Shown: positions 1 through 12,000 of the stretch, in pieces
Layout: each line of letters begins with the position of its first letter
Numbering within the stretch: position 1 is the stretch's first letter
Source: Eudorina sp. 2006-703-Eu-15
Lineage: Eukaryota > Chlorophyta > Chlorophyceae > Chlamydomonadales > Volvocaceae
Direction: 5' to 3'
DNA length: 64,000 nucleotides
Assembly: GCA_003117195.1 (NCBI GenBank)
Contig: BDSI01000112.1
Location: forward strand, 93,422 to 157,421
Position numbers and translations under genes: made by a program
The notes under the pieces: generated by a model
Databases searched by the model: none
What the model was told of the DNA's origin: nothing
The model's input: the letters and a program-made list of their open reading frames with translations, nothing else

Positions 1-194
1 CGTCACCTCCCCTCCGCTCGCGGCACCGCCCCCCCCCCGCGCATTCCGACCAGTAGCCCCCACCGCGTCACCTCCCCTCCGCGGGCATTCCGACCAGTAG
101 CCCCCACCGCGTCACCTCCCCTCCGCGGGGCATTCCGACCAGTAGCCCCCACCGCGTCACCTCCCCTCCGTGGGGCATTCCGACCAGTAGCCCG
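1..194. repeat. 45-bp tandem repeat (about 4 copies)
   Basis: Direct repeats of a 45-bp unit containing GGCATTCCGACCAGTAGCCC followed by a CGCGTCACCTCCCCTCCG tail. The first copy is disturbed by a C-rich stretch. The unit is 15 codons long, so all reading frames keep phase. The same unit recurs at the far end of the window (63892-63995). Confidence 0.9.
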
Positions 195-518
195 CATCAC
201 ACTTCCCAGATCGGCATGCAAGTTTGTACCGTATTGCAGCCGTCGGAAGGCCCGACGAGTATCACGTATCGCGGCAAGATCGTCTTTTATGAGGTTGTAT
301 CGGACGTTCTTTGACTCTTGCACCTTTGAGCGGGGCAGGTGGAGACGTAGGGCTGTCAAGTGGAAACCCAAAGACTCAGCATCGCGCTTTCGTCGCCATG
401 CCGTGAGTTGCGAAACAAATGTTTGTTTGGTGCGACTCGCAAGAAAGGCAAACTCCCTGCGTCTGCTGGTGCGGCGATTGATAGGCATACGATACAGGTA
501 TCGCATGTGGCTCACCAA
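3..518 (-). CDS. Hypothetical protein, partial, running into the 45-bp repeat
   Basis: An open frame of 171 aa starts at an ATG whose first base is 518 and stays open to the window edge. The first 110 residues are basic and non-repetitive (for example KDDLAAIRDTRRAF and LQYGTNLHADLG). The rest is the translated 45-bp repeat, giving repeats with the core ATGRNAPRRGGDA. No family is recognised. The opposite strand is also open over part of this region, so the coding strand is uncertain. It could be the last exon of a gene whose remainder lies outside the window, or chance. Confidence 0.25.
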   Translation of the reverse strand: MVSHMRYLYRMPINRRTSRRREFAFLASRTKQTFVSQLTAWRRKRDAESLGFHLTALRLHLPRSKVQESKNVRYNLIKDDLAAIRDTRRAFRRLQYGTNLHADLGSVMRATGRNAPRRGGDAVGATGRNAPRRGGDAVGATGRNARGGEVTRWGLLVGMRGGGAVPRAEGR

Positions 519-2603
519 GTCTGTAATTATGGTTTTCTCAAGAAAAAGCTACAATCCGCAAAGCTGACATGGGGAATCCTATCATGCAGACCACTCGCAA
601 GCAGTGACGGGCATTGACGCAACTCTGTGATGCGGACTTCAAGCTCACTGACACGCCCGTAACATATGAAATATGTAGAGCATGCAGTTAATTGCATATT
701 ACGAGCGCCCCCAAGACATAAACCAGCTCTCACCTTCCGGCGCTAGCCCCGAGCATGTTGCCAGCGGCCGGAGCGTCTTCAAGCCCTGCATCAATTTATA
801 CGTCCAGCATTTTATAAAAAACATCAATTGCTCAAAGGGACCATGAATGTGCAGCAAAGTCGGCTATGCTGTTGCGGTAACATTGATCCTTGTGCAAAAC
901 GCAAACTTCTCGCGCAGAAGGCGGTAAGCAGGTAGGTATTTGTCCTGATGGGGCCTAGATGCTGCCAACTGGCTGGGACTATCCCAAAAACCTTAGCTCG
1001 GTTTAGAGGCAAAAGCCGAGCTGGTCTAAATGCAACTCCAGTGACAGTGTTTATGAAGCTCAGCGTCTGGATATGTTGAACAAATGGCGAGAAGCCGGCA
1101 AGGTTCTGCGAAAACCAGTTACACACCACCGTAGAAGGGCTTGTATGCCGTCCAGCCTCCGGTTCTAACTCGTACCGGTACCGTACAACTTTTCGGTGCA
1201 AGACTTCTTCACAGCCTCATGTGCAATTGTATGATTTGCAACTGTATGAGTTGTATTATACCGTACTGTATTCCTGTCTCGCCAACGAAGCCAGACGTTG
1301 TGCACCCAACAAGGCCATGATGAACAGAGAGACCGAACGATTTGCCATTATCAAAAACACACGGAAATTTAAAATCAAGTTCGCAGGTCATGATTTTGGC
1401 AGGGGACAACGGGGCAGACCTTCACATCAAATTCTGCATGCTACTTTTGCGAAGTGAGTAGCATTCTACAAATCCCAATTTACCATGCGTCAACTGGATT
1501 AATGTTGTAGCAAGCATGTCTCCCAGCCCAAGTTGCAGGCGTGGTGAGCCACCTTGGCCACACTCGGTATTGGTATCGTCGAAATCGGCATAGTTCCTTT
1601 TGGTTGTTACTGCCTTATGGTTCTGACCTACAAGGTAAGTAAACAGTGATAAAACGATGGAGGTCAAGCAGGTGAGAATGCACCTTCTCACGTGCTGGTG
1701 GACTGCGACGCGCCCGCACTCCCCCTAGCAGCTCCCACTGAGGGCGCGGAGGTCCCTGGGTGGCGTGAGGCAGCGCGACGGCTCGCGGTCGCGCAGGGTC
1801 GCGCACGCACGATCCAACGTGTGTGGGGGCCGACATGTCCATGTGGTTGCCGCCGTGATGGCCCAACCCGGTGAGGCCACAATTCACAATGTCGTAGAAA
1901 AATACCCAACGCCGGGCTTGGTTTGGCAAAGTTAGCGCCCATCTAGCAGCTGACCCTGTAGGGCCGACGGTTACGGTAGGGGACACACATCGGCATGAAC
2001 GACGGATCCGGAGCGCAGCAGTGGTAAGATACGAGGCCGTCTTACGGTTCACCCCCGGCGTATGGGTCCGTCCCGCTGCGATGAGTATCTCGGTTAGGCA
2101 CGTCGAGGGCACTGGTACTGGCACCTTGGTTGCTCGCTCAGCCGTGTTTGTCCGCTGCCCTAGCTGAGGAGTCACGGACCATAGGCTCGCGAAAGCCTAC
2201 CCTACCTGCAACGGGTCCTGCCCGCGCAAGCGAGACATACCGCCATTGCTGACATTGCTGACAGTAGCTGTGCTGAATGCCAGGCATCGCCGCGCCGCTC
2301 AGCGACGACGACTGGTCCCCCCTCTTATCCTGTCACGTTACATGACCCTTGGCTGTCTCTATCGCTCAGAAGCAAGGCAATGAGCTCACGGTTCGGTCTT
2401 GCAGAAAAAGAGAACAACGTCGAGCTTCGCTCGCGTTGCCATATAAATAGCAACGCAAACGACTGTACGATCGCCTGCCGCACAACCACCAGTACGTCAT
2501 AACCGACCAACCTGCTCGGGAATCACAACGGGACAAACCACCAACAGTGCCTGACACTAGCCCAGACTTGACCAGAGCTGAAAGTCCCGCGGCGGTGCAG
2601 TAG
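519..2603. other. Region without a supported gene
   Basis: Mixed-composition sequence, partly AT-richer than the large genes. Frames such as the 186-codon one at 1615-2175 (-) show no recognisable domain or splice structure. Nothing else supported. Confidence 0.5.
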
Positions 2604-2852
2604 GTGCGCATTCGAGCTATCGTGCAGAGCGCAGCACAGTACACGACCGTGGACTCGCTCCTGCGCGTGGGCGACACTGTGCACCTGTTCCAGATGACCG
2701 TCAGCAGCCGCCACAAGACTGTGAGCGTGGAAGCCCTGACGGAGCTCTATGAGCAGCTGGGGTTGGTCGGCCGGCAGCTGGACCTGCGCTTCTACTGCGT
2801 GGTGCCCGACACCACCTTGCTTAAGGACTTGGAAGGTGTGGGCACCTTATGA
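2604..2852 (+). CDS. Possible terminal exon of a Crinkler/RHS-like protein
   Basis: An 82-codon frame that could begin as an exon after a CAG-TAG acceptor just before 2604; its first codon is GTG, so a real start probably lies upstream. Residues such as SLLRVGDTVHLFQMTVSSRH, then a helical EALTELYEQLG segment and LDLRFYCVVPD, follow the pattern of the C-terminal part of Crinkler/RHS-type proteins (a dispensable domain ending in a strand with VVP). That assignment is from memory of the family pattern and is tentative. No upstream exons were found, so this is probably a fragment or a dead copy. Confidence 0.3.
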   Translation: MRIRAIVQSAAQYTTVDSLLRVGDTVHLFQMTVSSRHKTVSVEALTELYEQLGLVGRQLDLRFYCVVPDTTLLKDLEGVGTL

Positions 2853-5127
2853 CCAGTCATGGGCACCCGCTTCTACGTCCTCAAGGGAGGCATGAAGTCG
2901 TGGCGGCCACAGCAGGCGCAGCCGCAGCAGCAGCAGGCGCTGCAATAATAGCCGCTGCGCTGAGCAGCACCAGCGGCACGTTCCGTTCGGGGTGGCAGCT
3001 ATTGGAGTTTTTGTGGCGGTGGTTGTCTGGGGTGAATGGTAAACCACGGTGGTGGGTGGGGGTTGGGGCGGTGCGGGGCACTCCTTTGCCTCTTTTTGCA
3101 ACTCACAACTGCGGCATTCTTTGGTATCCCGGGGCCTTGCCCGGTTGGATTGCTCGTGCGCGTGTAACCTTGTTTGAGAGGACTGACAAGGACGTCCGCA
3201 GCAAGGACAGCGCACTGTACAGCGGAGTGATCGTGTTGACCAACACTCCGCTGCGCAGTGCGCTGTCCTTGCTGCGCTGACATGCACGACGTGCAGCTGG
3301 TTACCGGGGTGTGTTACCACCACTTACTAGTGACTGAGGGGGCGGGTGCACCGTGAGCAGGCAGGCACAACATTCATCGACATGCAGTACTAGTTATGAC
3401 TTGACGCCACCGCAACTGCAGGTGCAGAGAGCCCTACAGGTTGCCCGGGTTGATCCCTTGAGGATCCGCCGTAACGTTCATTCATTCAGGTACCCGGGCG
3501 ACATGTACTGTAAAATTCTCAACGCGAAACACTTGGCACCAATCGGCCGCCCCCTTTTCTAGCGCGTGCGCGTGTGCGTGTCTTAGAAAACACCAGAGAG
3601 AGGAACGTTGTGTGCAAAAGATGACTGTGTGCATGTGTGTGTATGAATGAATGAACGTTACAGCGGACCCCAAAGGGATCACCGGTGTATACCAGGGCAA
3701 GCCCCAGCAGTGTATGTGAGTGCGAGTGAGAGAGAAAACTCATTTCGCGCACCATAGCCAGCGCGTGCCATGACCAGGTCTCGCTGCACGCCGCACGTGC
3801 AACGTACACGCGGCACACCGCTGCTGCTCCCACCACCTGTCGCACTCACCGCTACATGGGACGCAGCGCCCGTGTGTGCAGTACTTCGCCCCGCAAGCGC
3901 CCGCAAACCACTCCGGGCAGGACATGCAGGTTCTGGCCACTTCAGATAACAACCCGGCCCCCCTCCGGTCATCGTATGCGCATTGCTGCAGTCAGTCAGC
4001 CAGTCCGTCCGTTCGTCCGTCAAGAAGCAGCAGCGTCTTCCCACCCCCGCGCGGCACACCCAGGGCATCCTCCAACCAGCAAAACCCCGCAGCGTGCCCT
4101 TCCCCCCCGAGCCCCAGTGACCCCGATGGACACCGAGGGTGTCCCCGTACGGAAATTGGCCTGTCCGAGGGGTTAAATTGGGGAAGCCAAGGGGATTAAT
4201 TGCGGAAGCAAGTAGATTGGGCAACCACGCCCCCTCCTAAAATTGGCCTGCACGACCGTATTTCCTGCCCTCGTATGGACATGACCTGCACTAGACCACC
4301 CCCTGGCTGACCTAATGGCTACTGCGGGCCCGTCCCGCCTAGGAGCTAGGACTACTGCTGCATGATGAGCTCGCCATTGGCAGCCCACGCGGCCTCCGCC
4401 TGTGACAGGCAGGCGCTCGGCACCCCCGCAACCCTTTCACGGGAGGAGCCTCAGGCAGCCCTCCCCGCCCACATCACCGCACGGATGCGGGCTCACATCA
4501 CGACAGGGGCCTCAAGGACAGAAGACCTCGTCCGAGGCATTGTGTCCTCGCTGTCCTCGAGATTGTGACTGATAGGCATTCTGGCATGCTGCCGAGATTT
4601 CCGTACTGCCTTCCCGTTGTGCCTCTCAAACCTCCACCTTGCGTTAGGTTCGTGTACTGCACGTGTGGTGTTTTGTGCGGCGCGTCATGACCCAGAAATT
4701 GCAGCCCGCGCGATTCGTTGCGAGTGACTTGCGCCTGTATTCTGTCCACCTCCGCGAGCAGTGGATCTCCTTATCGCCGCGACATCCTCCAACGGTGACG
4801 GACCCACACAGCGAAACCGTGGGATGCGTTCACCGGGCAAGATAAACATCCGATCAATGCGATAAGCAATGTACACAAATCGCTTTGTGAGTCAAGTGTG
4901 ATCGGCTGTTCCGTTCTCGGAACAGAACGCGTATGATGCGAATGACCCGAAGGTAGCGGGCGCGCTGTCAAATTTCTCTTCGGCTTCTTCTAAGCATCAA
5001 AGTAATTTATATGCATTGGGCTTGATGCTACGCCTGCCGTTTTGCATAAACAGGAAACACAAGCGGAGGGCGGGAATCTGAATGTTTCAGCGTAGACCGA
5101 ATTTGCTCACGTATCCCTTTTGAAAAG
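2853..5127. other. Region without a supported gene
   Basis: Apart from the hairpin at 3197-3276 and short GAATGAATGAACGTTACAGC-type segments (near 3645-3675, again near 24065-24100), no coding or RNA feature was supported. Confidence 0.5.
3197..3276. repeat. Long inverted repeat / hairpin (33-bp arms)
   Basis: Left arm 3197-3229 and right arm 3244-3276 are complementary over 33 positions, with one A-C mismatch and one possible G-U pair. The loop is 14 nt (3230-3243). Complementarity stops at the ends of the arms. The shape would fit a small-RNA precursor or a foldback element. Confidence 0.8.
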
Positions 5128-5133
5128 TATAAA
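5128..5133 (+). promoter_or_regulatory. TATA box candidate
   Basis: TATAAA in the context AAAAGTATAAAGACG, within an otherwise AT-richer stretch. It would place transcription start near 5160, about 1.2 kb before the SET gene start codon. No transcript evidence. Confidence 0.3.
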
Positions 5134-5138
5134 GACGA

Positions 5139-6337
5139 CAAACACTTGCACAACGCTGTGTTCGTTGTGAGGTTTTTTGTCCTGCGTCGCGCGGGAGGCC
5201 CTGGTTCGTCACAACAAACCCTCCCCTCGCAGCATCTGGGGCCCGTTATCGCGAGGCATTATTATCATGTACTACATACGTTTCAGGACTATTGCTTACG
5301 CTTCAGAGGCAGTTTGCGACGCAAGCTTCCTGTCAAGGAACGCACACAACAGGACCTTCCTTGTCGGTGAGCATACGTGTTTGTAACAGCAATCAGAGTA
5401 CTTGGAGGTACTCCTCGTCGGCCTTCGTCGGTGCGTTCACGAGCGGTCGGAGTCGGGAGTCGTCTCAGACGTCCGAAAGGCGAGGCTTCGCACAGCTCTT
5501 CCTTTGTAGTGAAGGCGGACGGCGGAAGCTTTATGTTTCATAGGCGAGAGTGACGATGTATCGACGCGTCAGGCGCACGTTGAACCGCCCCGGGGCAGCG
5601 TGGCGCGAGCGCGAGCGACCGAGCAGCACTCGTGTGCGAGCCCTGTTTGGGCATGGCATCGAGCGAGGACGTTTGTATGCAAGCGAGTTGCATGTGCTTG
5701 AGCGCATCGCCTGGGGCTGCCACGTTGTTCCCGGACAATCTGGCCTGCTCGGGACGGCTCCGTCGCGATTTCAGAAAGGGCGATTCTGCATCATCTGCAG
5801 CTCGTCAAGCTGAAGAAGTTTCTTTGGGCGCCAATAACGGAATGGCCTCCTGTCGGCGTGCGCCCCACACTGTTCCGCAGGGTAAATCACGAGCGGTGGC
5901 CTGAGGGCGAGAGCGCGTTGGACGCGTTTGCTGCGGCTGGCGGCGCCTAAGGCCACGTAAGGTTGGTTTGGTTACTTTGGGCTTGGCATGGTGTCCTTGC
6001 ATGGCGTCGTTGAGGCGCGCGATGCCCATGGCGGTTGCGAGCAGCATTCGGCGCGCTGTCGCCATGTAGTCTTACATCCGCCCTTCATGATGTGGTCACG
6101 AAACTCTGTTCGCCATCATGCGTGGTGGGATTGGATGACATCGACTCCTTGCCCGCGCACGAGCATCCTGCGCGTCCAAGCGAAGGCGCGCAACCTGCAC
6201 CCACGTGAACAATCATTACATTTAAAATCGGACTGAAGGATACCCGATCGTTGCGAGCGCACGCCAGAGTCAACGGCAGTCGTCCGGTCGCGGGTCATCT
6301 CTCAACTCGTGTTTTCCTCAAAACTGACCCTCCGCAG
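5139..6337 (+). other. Probable leader region of the SET gene, with possible coding remnants
   Basis: Lies between a TATA-like box and the start codon at 6338. Open stretches on the plus strand look partly protein-like, for example one of about 50 codons ending at a TAA near 5950 that includes KLKKFLWAPITEWP and RVNHERWPEGESALDAF. None starts with ATG and none could be joined in phase to the first exon of the SET gene. It may be a long 5' UTR, or exons of a separate small or decayed gene. Confidence 0.25.
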
Positions 6338-8978
6338 ATGAGCTCTTACGGCGGCAACTCCTATTCCAGTAGAGGAGGCAACGCCGCGGGCGGTCCGCGC
6401 GGGTCGTATGGTTCGGCGGGTCCGGGCCGCCCCTCGGGCTCGAGCCGCAAGATGGCGTCGCTGTGCACCAGCTGCGACGCGTCTCTGAGTCAGGACGAGC
6501 TGCTCATGTCGGGGCAAACGGAGGGACGGTGTGTGGCCTGCCAGCAGCTCGTGGAGGTGGGGACCGGAGGGGAGGGGAAGGGCAGTCGGGGGAGGTAGAG
6601 GAGGAGAAGGGAGGAGGATGGGTTGTGGCGTGGATTGGTTTATGTTGGAATGGAATGGCGGTTGAGGAACAACTGCCAGTGCGACGGGAGGGTGCGAGCG
6701 AGCGCTTTCTCCCCCCGGGGGAGGGAGGGGCGGGGAGGGGAGGGGAGGGAGGCTTTGTGGGAGTCGGAAGCTACCTTGCAGGCTGCGGCACAGGCTGCTG
6801 CATTTCGTGGTCGCGCTGACCATTTGGACCATTTGGAACCGCTGCGCCCCGGTGGTGGTACAAGGAGGTTGAGGAGGGCCCCGCTTTCTTGCGAAGGAGG
6901 GGAGCGGAAGGGACCTCGTTGACTGACAGCTTCGGAGCCGTCCAGGTGACCGGTGGGCGGGGCACCGCGCCCTCCTCGCGCCGCCCTCCGCCCCGCAGGC
7001 CCAGTCCGCCTGCCGCGTGTGCCACCTGCCCTGGGGGCCCAACCAGCCCAATGTGGTCACATGCGACGCCTGCGGCTTCTTCATGCACGACTCGTGCGTC
7101 AAGAAGGGGGCGCTGCAGACCAAGGTGGGGAGGGGGACAGAGCCCGGGGCGACAGGGGGGCCGACGGGGGGCGTCCCGTGGGTGGGTGGTGTGCGTGCCC
7201 TTTGGCCTGCGTACGGGTGCGTACGGGTGCGTACCGGTGCGTACGGGTACGTACGGGTGCGCTCCTTTGGTGGTCATGTAGTGTATAAAATGGATGACAT
7301 GTGTGGTTGTGGGTGGGTGGGCATAGAGTGGACAGTAAATGTGCGTGAGGGCAAGGAGCGCACCCGCCGAACCCACCGCCTCTGGAAGACGCTGCCCGGA
7401 CCCCCGCCTCCCAGGACGTGGCGCTCAGGGCCCCGGGATCGGCAGCTGGGTGGTGACGGTGCCGTCGGTCTGATCCCCTGTTGTGGGTTGTAACGTTACG
7501 AGGTGGACCGTGATCCGCCCTTACCCCCGTCCCCCCCCCCGGCTTGGCCCCCACGCCTGCTGCCCTGATGCCCCGAGGAGCAGTCGGGCGGCCGGCTGTA
7601 CACCTACTGCCCCCACTGCCCGCCGGCACTGCCACCGCCAGCCGCGGAGAGCGGCCGAGAAGGCGGCGGCGGCGGCGGCGGCGGCGGCGGCAGGGAGGGA
7701 CCCTTCTACCGCGGCGGTGGCGGCGGGGGTGAGTCCCGGGGCCGTCCCTACCCCTTGAGCGGCGCCCTCTCCCTCAGCCTCTCCTCCGGGGCCTTATCCA
7801 GCGGAGCTCGCTCGCCGGCGGGTGCCGGCGGCGACGGCCCCGGTCCCGGCCGCGGCCGCGGGCGCGGCGCCAGCAGCGGCAGCGAAGCTGCCGCCGCTGC
7901 CGCCGCCCTGGCGGCGGCGGTGGCGATGCCGCAGCCGCCGGCGGCGCTGCAGCAGGTCGCCGCGATGCTTCAAGGTCAGCTGCGAATGCTCCAGGGGCAG
8001 CAGCAGACATTGTTACGGCAGTACGACCAGCAGCTTCGCGCCGTGACGCCGCTGCCGCCGCCGACGGCTTACTCGCTGTTCCAGATGGACATGTTTCGAG
8101 TTTACCAGGAGGAGGGGTTTGAGATTGATCCGCTGGAGATACAGCCCATCATCAACAACGCTTGGCTACAGCTGACGCCGGACGAGCGGGCGGGGTACGA
8201 CAGCCGCGCCCACCAAGAGATGGCGATCTGGACCGCGAACGCGCAGCTGTACGTGCAGCTGTACTACGAGTACGAGACGTTGTCGTCCCACGTGGGCGCC
8301 GTACCGGACACCAACCTGATGCCCAAATCGCTCCAGGGGATGCTGCAATCTGTACGGCAAATGGCGAGGCTGGGCGGCGGCGGCGGCGTGTCGGCGCCCG
8401 GTCCGGGGTCGGGCCGGGGCCCGGGACGGCCTCCTGGTTCCGGAGCGGGCCGCAGCGGCCTCGCCGCCGCGGGCCTGCCGGCCGCCGTCACGGCATTTGG
8501 CGGCGGCGGCGGCGGTGGCGGCGGCGGCGGCCGCGGAACCAAGCGGTCCGCGATGGACACGTTGGTGGGGGCGACGGCGCTGATGGGAATGAACATGGGC
8601 GGCGGTCCGCGGGGCATGGCGGCGGCGGCGGCGACGGCATCAGCGGCGGCGGCGGCGGCGGCTGGGGAGGCTGGGGAGGAGGAAGACGAGGACGATGAGG
8701 ACTACGAGGCGGAGGGCGCACCGGCGCCCAAGCGGGCTCGGCGGGTGACGTCGCCGGCGGTGCCGCCGGCGCCTCCGGCGGCGAGGCCGCCGCCCCGGAA
8801 CACCAGGTTGCCGGTGGAGAAGCTCCCCACGGGCGTCGCGGACCTGCCGCCGCAGGTGCGGCTGCAGGGAGGGAGGGAGGGAGGGAGGGAGGGAGGGGGC
8901 CGGGACGGGTCCTGCTTCCCCCTGCTGCTGCTGATGGAGATGTCCGGGGCTGCTACAGCTGACAGTGGGCTGCAGCGA

Positions 8979-9024
<46 letters not shown>

Positions 9025-12000
9025 AGACTTGCCTGACACCAGCGATGCAACGGCCGCGGCCGCGACAGGCCCCGCAGTCGCAGCACTCCCTTCCCGCTCC
9101 CCTCCCTCCACACGCCTACCCACACACGCCTACCCACACCCACCCTCCCCGCACGCGGCGCGATCGCATCCGTGTACGGCACCTGTACGACACCATCACC
9201 ACCCATGTGTATGTGTATGTGCATGGCACCTCCCCCCCCCAACACACACACCCCGTCGAACCGTCGCTCTGGCAGCAGCGCAGTTTGAAATGTCTGCCAA
9301 TTTCCTATTACCCCCCCCCTAAACCCCACCTCCCGCAGCTGAACGTGTCGTGCAACGACGTGGCGGGGACGTTCATCATGGACGGCATCAAGGTGCTCTG
9401 CCACTGCAAGGACTGCGCGGACCTGCCCCGGGGCCAGCGGGAGTTCCATCCCACCCACTGGGAGCAGCACTGCGGGGCGGGGACCGCCAAGAAGTGGAAG
9501 GCCTCGGTCAAGATCGAGCCGGGCGGCGCGCCCGAGGTGCCGCCCGGCGGCAACCCGATGCAGATCGGCAAGTGGTTCGACATGCTGGGCGTGGAGTTCC
9601 GGCCGGCCAAGACAACCGGTGAGCGCAGGGAGGGGGAGGGAAGGGGAGGGGAGATGGAGGGGGAGGCAGCCAGCAGCAGCCTCTACGCAGCACACGCCCG
9701 TTCCGGGACGCCTCACACCTCTGCCTCACTTCGCTCTTCCCCCCTCCTGTCCCTCCTGCCCCTCCTGCCCCTGGCTTGACCTCGGGGGTCGCAAGCTGCT
9801 GCCCGGAAGGAGGAGGGCAGGGAGGAGGAGGGGCCGGGCTGGGTGTGTCGGGGTTGTCTTCAACTGGATGCCCCTCCTCCACTAAAACCTAAAACCCTAA
9901 AACCGTCCTCCAGGTGGGCCCCCCGTCCTGGAGTTCACGGGCGCCACCATACGGCGGCTGGAGGCCGAGGGCGCAGCAGCAGCGGCAGAAGCCGGTGCGG
10001 GAGGTGGAGGCGGATCCGACGCGACCCCGCCGGCGCCGCCGCTCATGTCCCCATCCCAGCCCTCGCCTTCGCCGCCCCCGCAGCCGACGCCCCCGCAGCC
10101 GATCCCCGCCGCCCCCGCGCCGCTGCCCCCCCGACCCGGCCGAGCGCAGCAGCAGCAGCAACAGCAACAAACCGCGGGGCAGTTCCTGCGCGGCGGCAGC
10201 GCCGCAACCGGCGGCGGCGGCGGCGGCACCTCCATCGGCGCGGCCGCCGCGATTGTCGGGGGTGGCGGCTCCCGCCGCGGCGGCGGCGGCGGCGGCGACG
10301 ACCTGCTCGGGAGCTCCAGCGGTCCTGCTGGCGGCGGCGGCGGCGGCGGCCCCGCCAAGCCCCCTCCTCGGCCCGTGAGTCATGGTGATGGGGAGGGGGA
10401 CGTTCATACCGTGTACTGTCCTCCCGGCCGTACGACAGTCGCGGCGTCGCAGCCCCGCGGCGGCGGCGGCGGCGGCCGTGACGGAGGTGAGGAGGGGGAG
10501 AGTAGCAGCCGGGGCAGTGCCTCAGACACGTTGGGGCCTAACACCACCGCCTGATGCGGCCGCCGCCGCCGCCGCCGCCGCCGCCTCTTCATGTGGAACC
10601 GCCGGGGTTGATGTGTGTCGTACATGTTGGGCGGAGGATGTGTCGTACATCTGAGGTGTCGTGCTGGCGGCGGCGTTCGTTGTGATTGCCGTACCGGATG
10701 TTGGTACCGGATGGGGTGTGGCCGTGTGGAGGGGTGTCATACCGGGAGGTGTGTGTGCCACGGTGTGCCTGTGTGTGTGTGGGGGGGGGGGGAGGGCGGC
10801 GAACAGGGGTGGGGACGGGGAGGGGGCCGCGCAGGCATTTCTTGTGCTTTGCGGCCGCTCAGTCCTTTCTTTACGACGGCACGTGAGCTGTAGGGTTTCA
10901 GTGTCTGGGAGATGGCAACTGCATCACTTCCGGACCTCTGGATTGTTGTTTTTTCGTATCGTCCTTAATGTGCATCGAAACAGCAGCAGCGGCAGCAGCG
11001 GCGTTTTGGAATTTTGGTGTCGCATCGCACGGTAATGATACAATACGGCATCGCACGGCATATTAAAACGGCAGCAGCGTCACGTGGGTGGAACGATGGC
11101 AACAGCAGTCCCCCAATCTGCGGGACGCGTGCGTATCCATCGGGAAGGAAGCAAGGCGGGAGGGAAGAGAAAAAAGTCCGAGAGAGAGAGAGAGCAGGGA
11201 CGTCGAAAAAGACGTTGGTCGTCACATATCGCGTGTGGAAAGGGGGGCATACACAGCTTCACCTGCATTTGGCACTGTCTGTATGTCTGTATGTCGGTCG
11301 GGTCAAGTGTGCGCTTGTTTGGGTGTGCGTGCTCGTATGTCCTTCGTAGAGAGGAAGACTCTGATCTTGGCACTCGGGGGCAAGCGGGGTGCGTTGAAGC
11401 GTTCTGCAGGACACCACCACAGCTCGTGGCTGCGGCTGTGGGGGTGTGTGGATGTGTGGGTGTGTGGGATGCGGCAGAGAGGCTGTGAGTGTGTGCGGGC
11501 CGGCGTGTGTTTCGTAACGCGAGTTGGGCGGATGGCGGCGAGGGGCGTGACACGGGTTTGCGGCGGGCGGTTCCGAGTGGACCGGCGGGCGAGGCGGGCG
11601 GCGGGCGAGGCGGGCGGTTCGGAGCGGCGGCGGTATCAGCCAGCAAGCGGTGGTGTTGGGCCCCTGGACAGGTCCGTCGGGTGCTGTCCCGGCTGCTACC
11701 GTCCCACGGGTCACTGGGGTGGCTATCCGCGAGCCGATTACGGCCGCGGCGGCGCGTCCCTCCCCGGCCGGGGTGACCGCCTCCCGGTCTGTCGGGGCGA
11801 CGGTGCGGTCAGCCGGGTCAGCTACCTCGCTGGCCTCGCAGGCCTTCTTTTGCCGCTGCCGCCGCCGCTGCCGCCGCCAGCCTTTTTATTAATGCTCGCT
11901 ACCCCTCAGCCTCGCCCCTTGCCGCGTGTCGTGCCGCACCGTGTAATGGTGGCGACGCGCCCTCCGCACCCTAGGGCCCTGAGCCCAGCTCGCGCGGGGT

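Noticed and set aside
1..194. CRISPR-like array
   Set aside because: Repeats are directly adjacent without unique spacers, and the DNA is eukaryotic.
1615..2175. 186-codon minus-strand frame
   Set aside because: No recognisable motif, overlapping open frames, no splice support.
8856..9779. Continuation of the long plus-strand frame beyond 8855
   Set aside because: It runs through a (GGGA)n and (TG)n tract and the intronic repeat. The donor at 8856 and acceptor at 9338 give conserved SAND sequence in phase.
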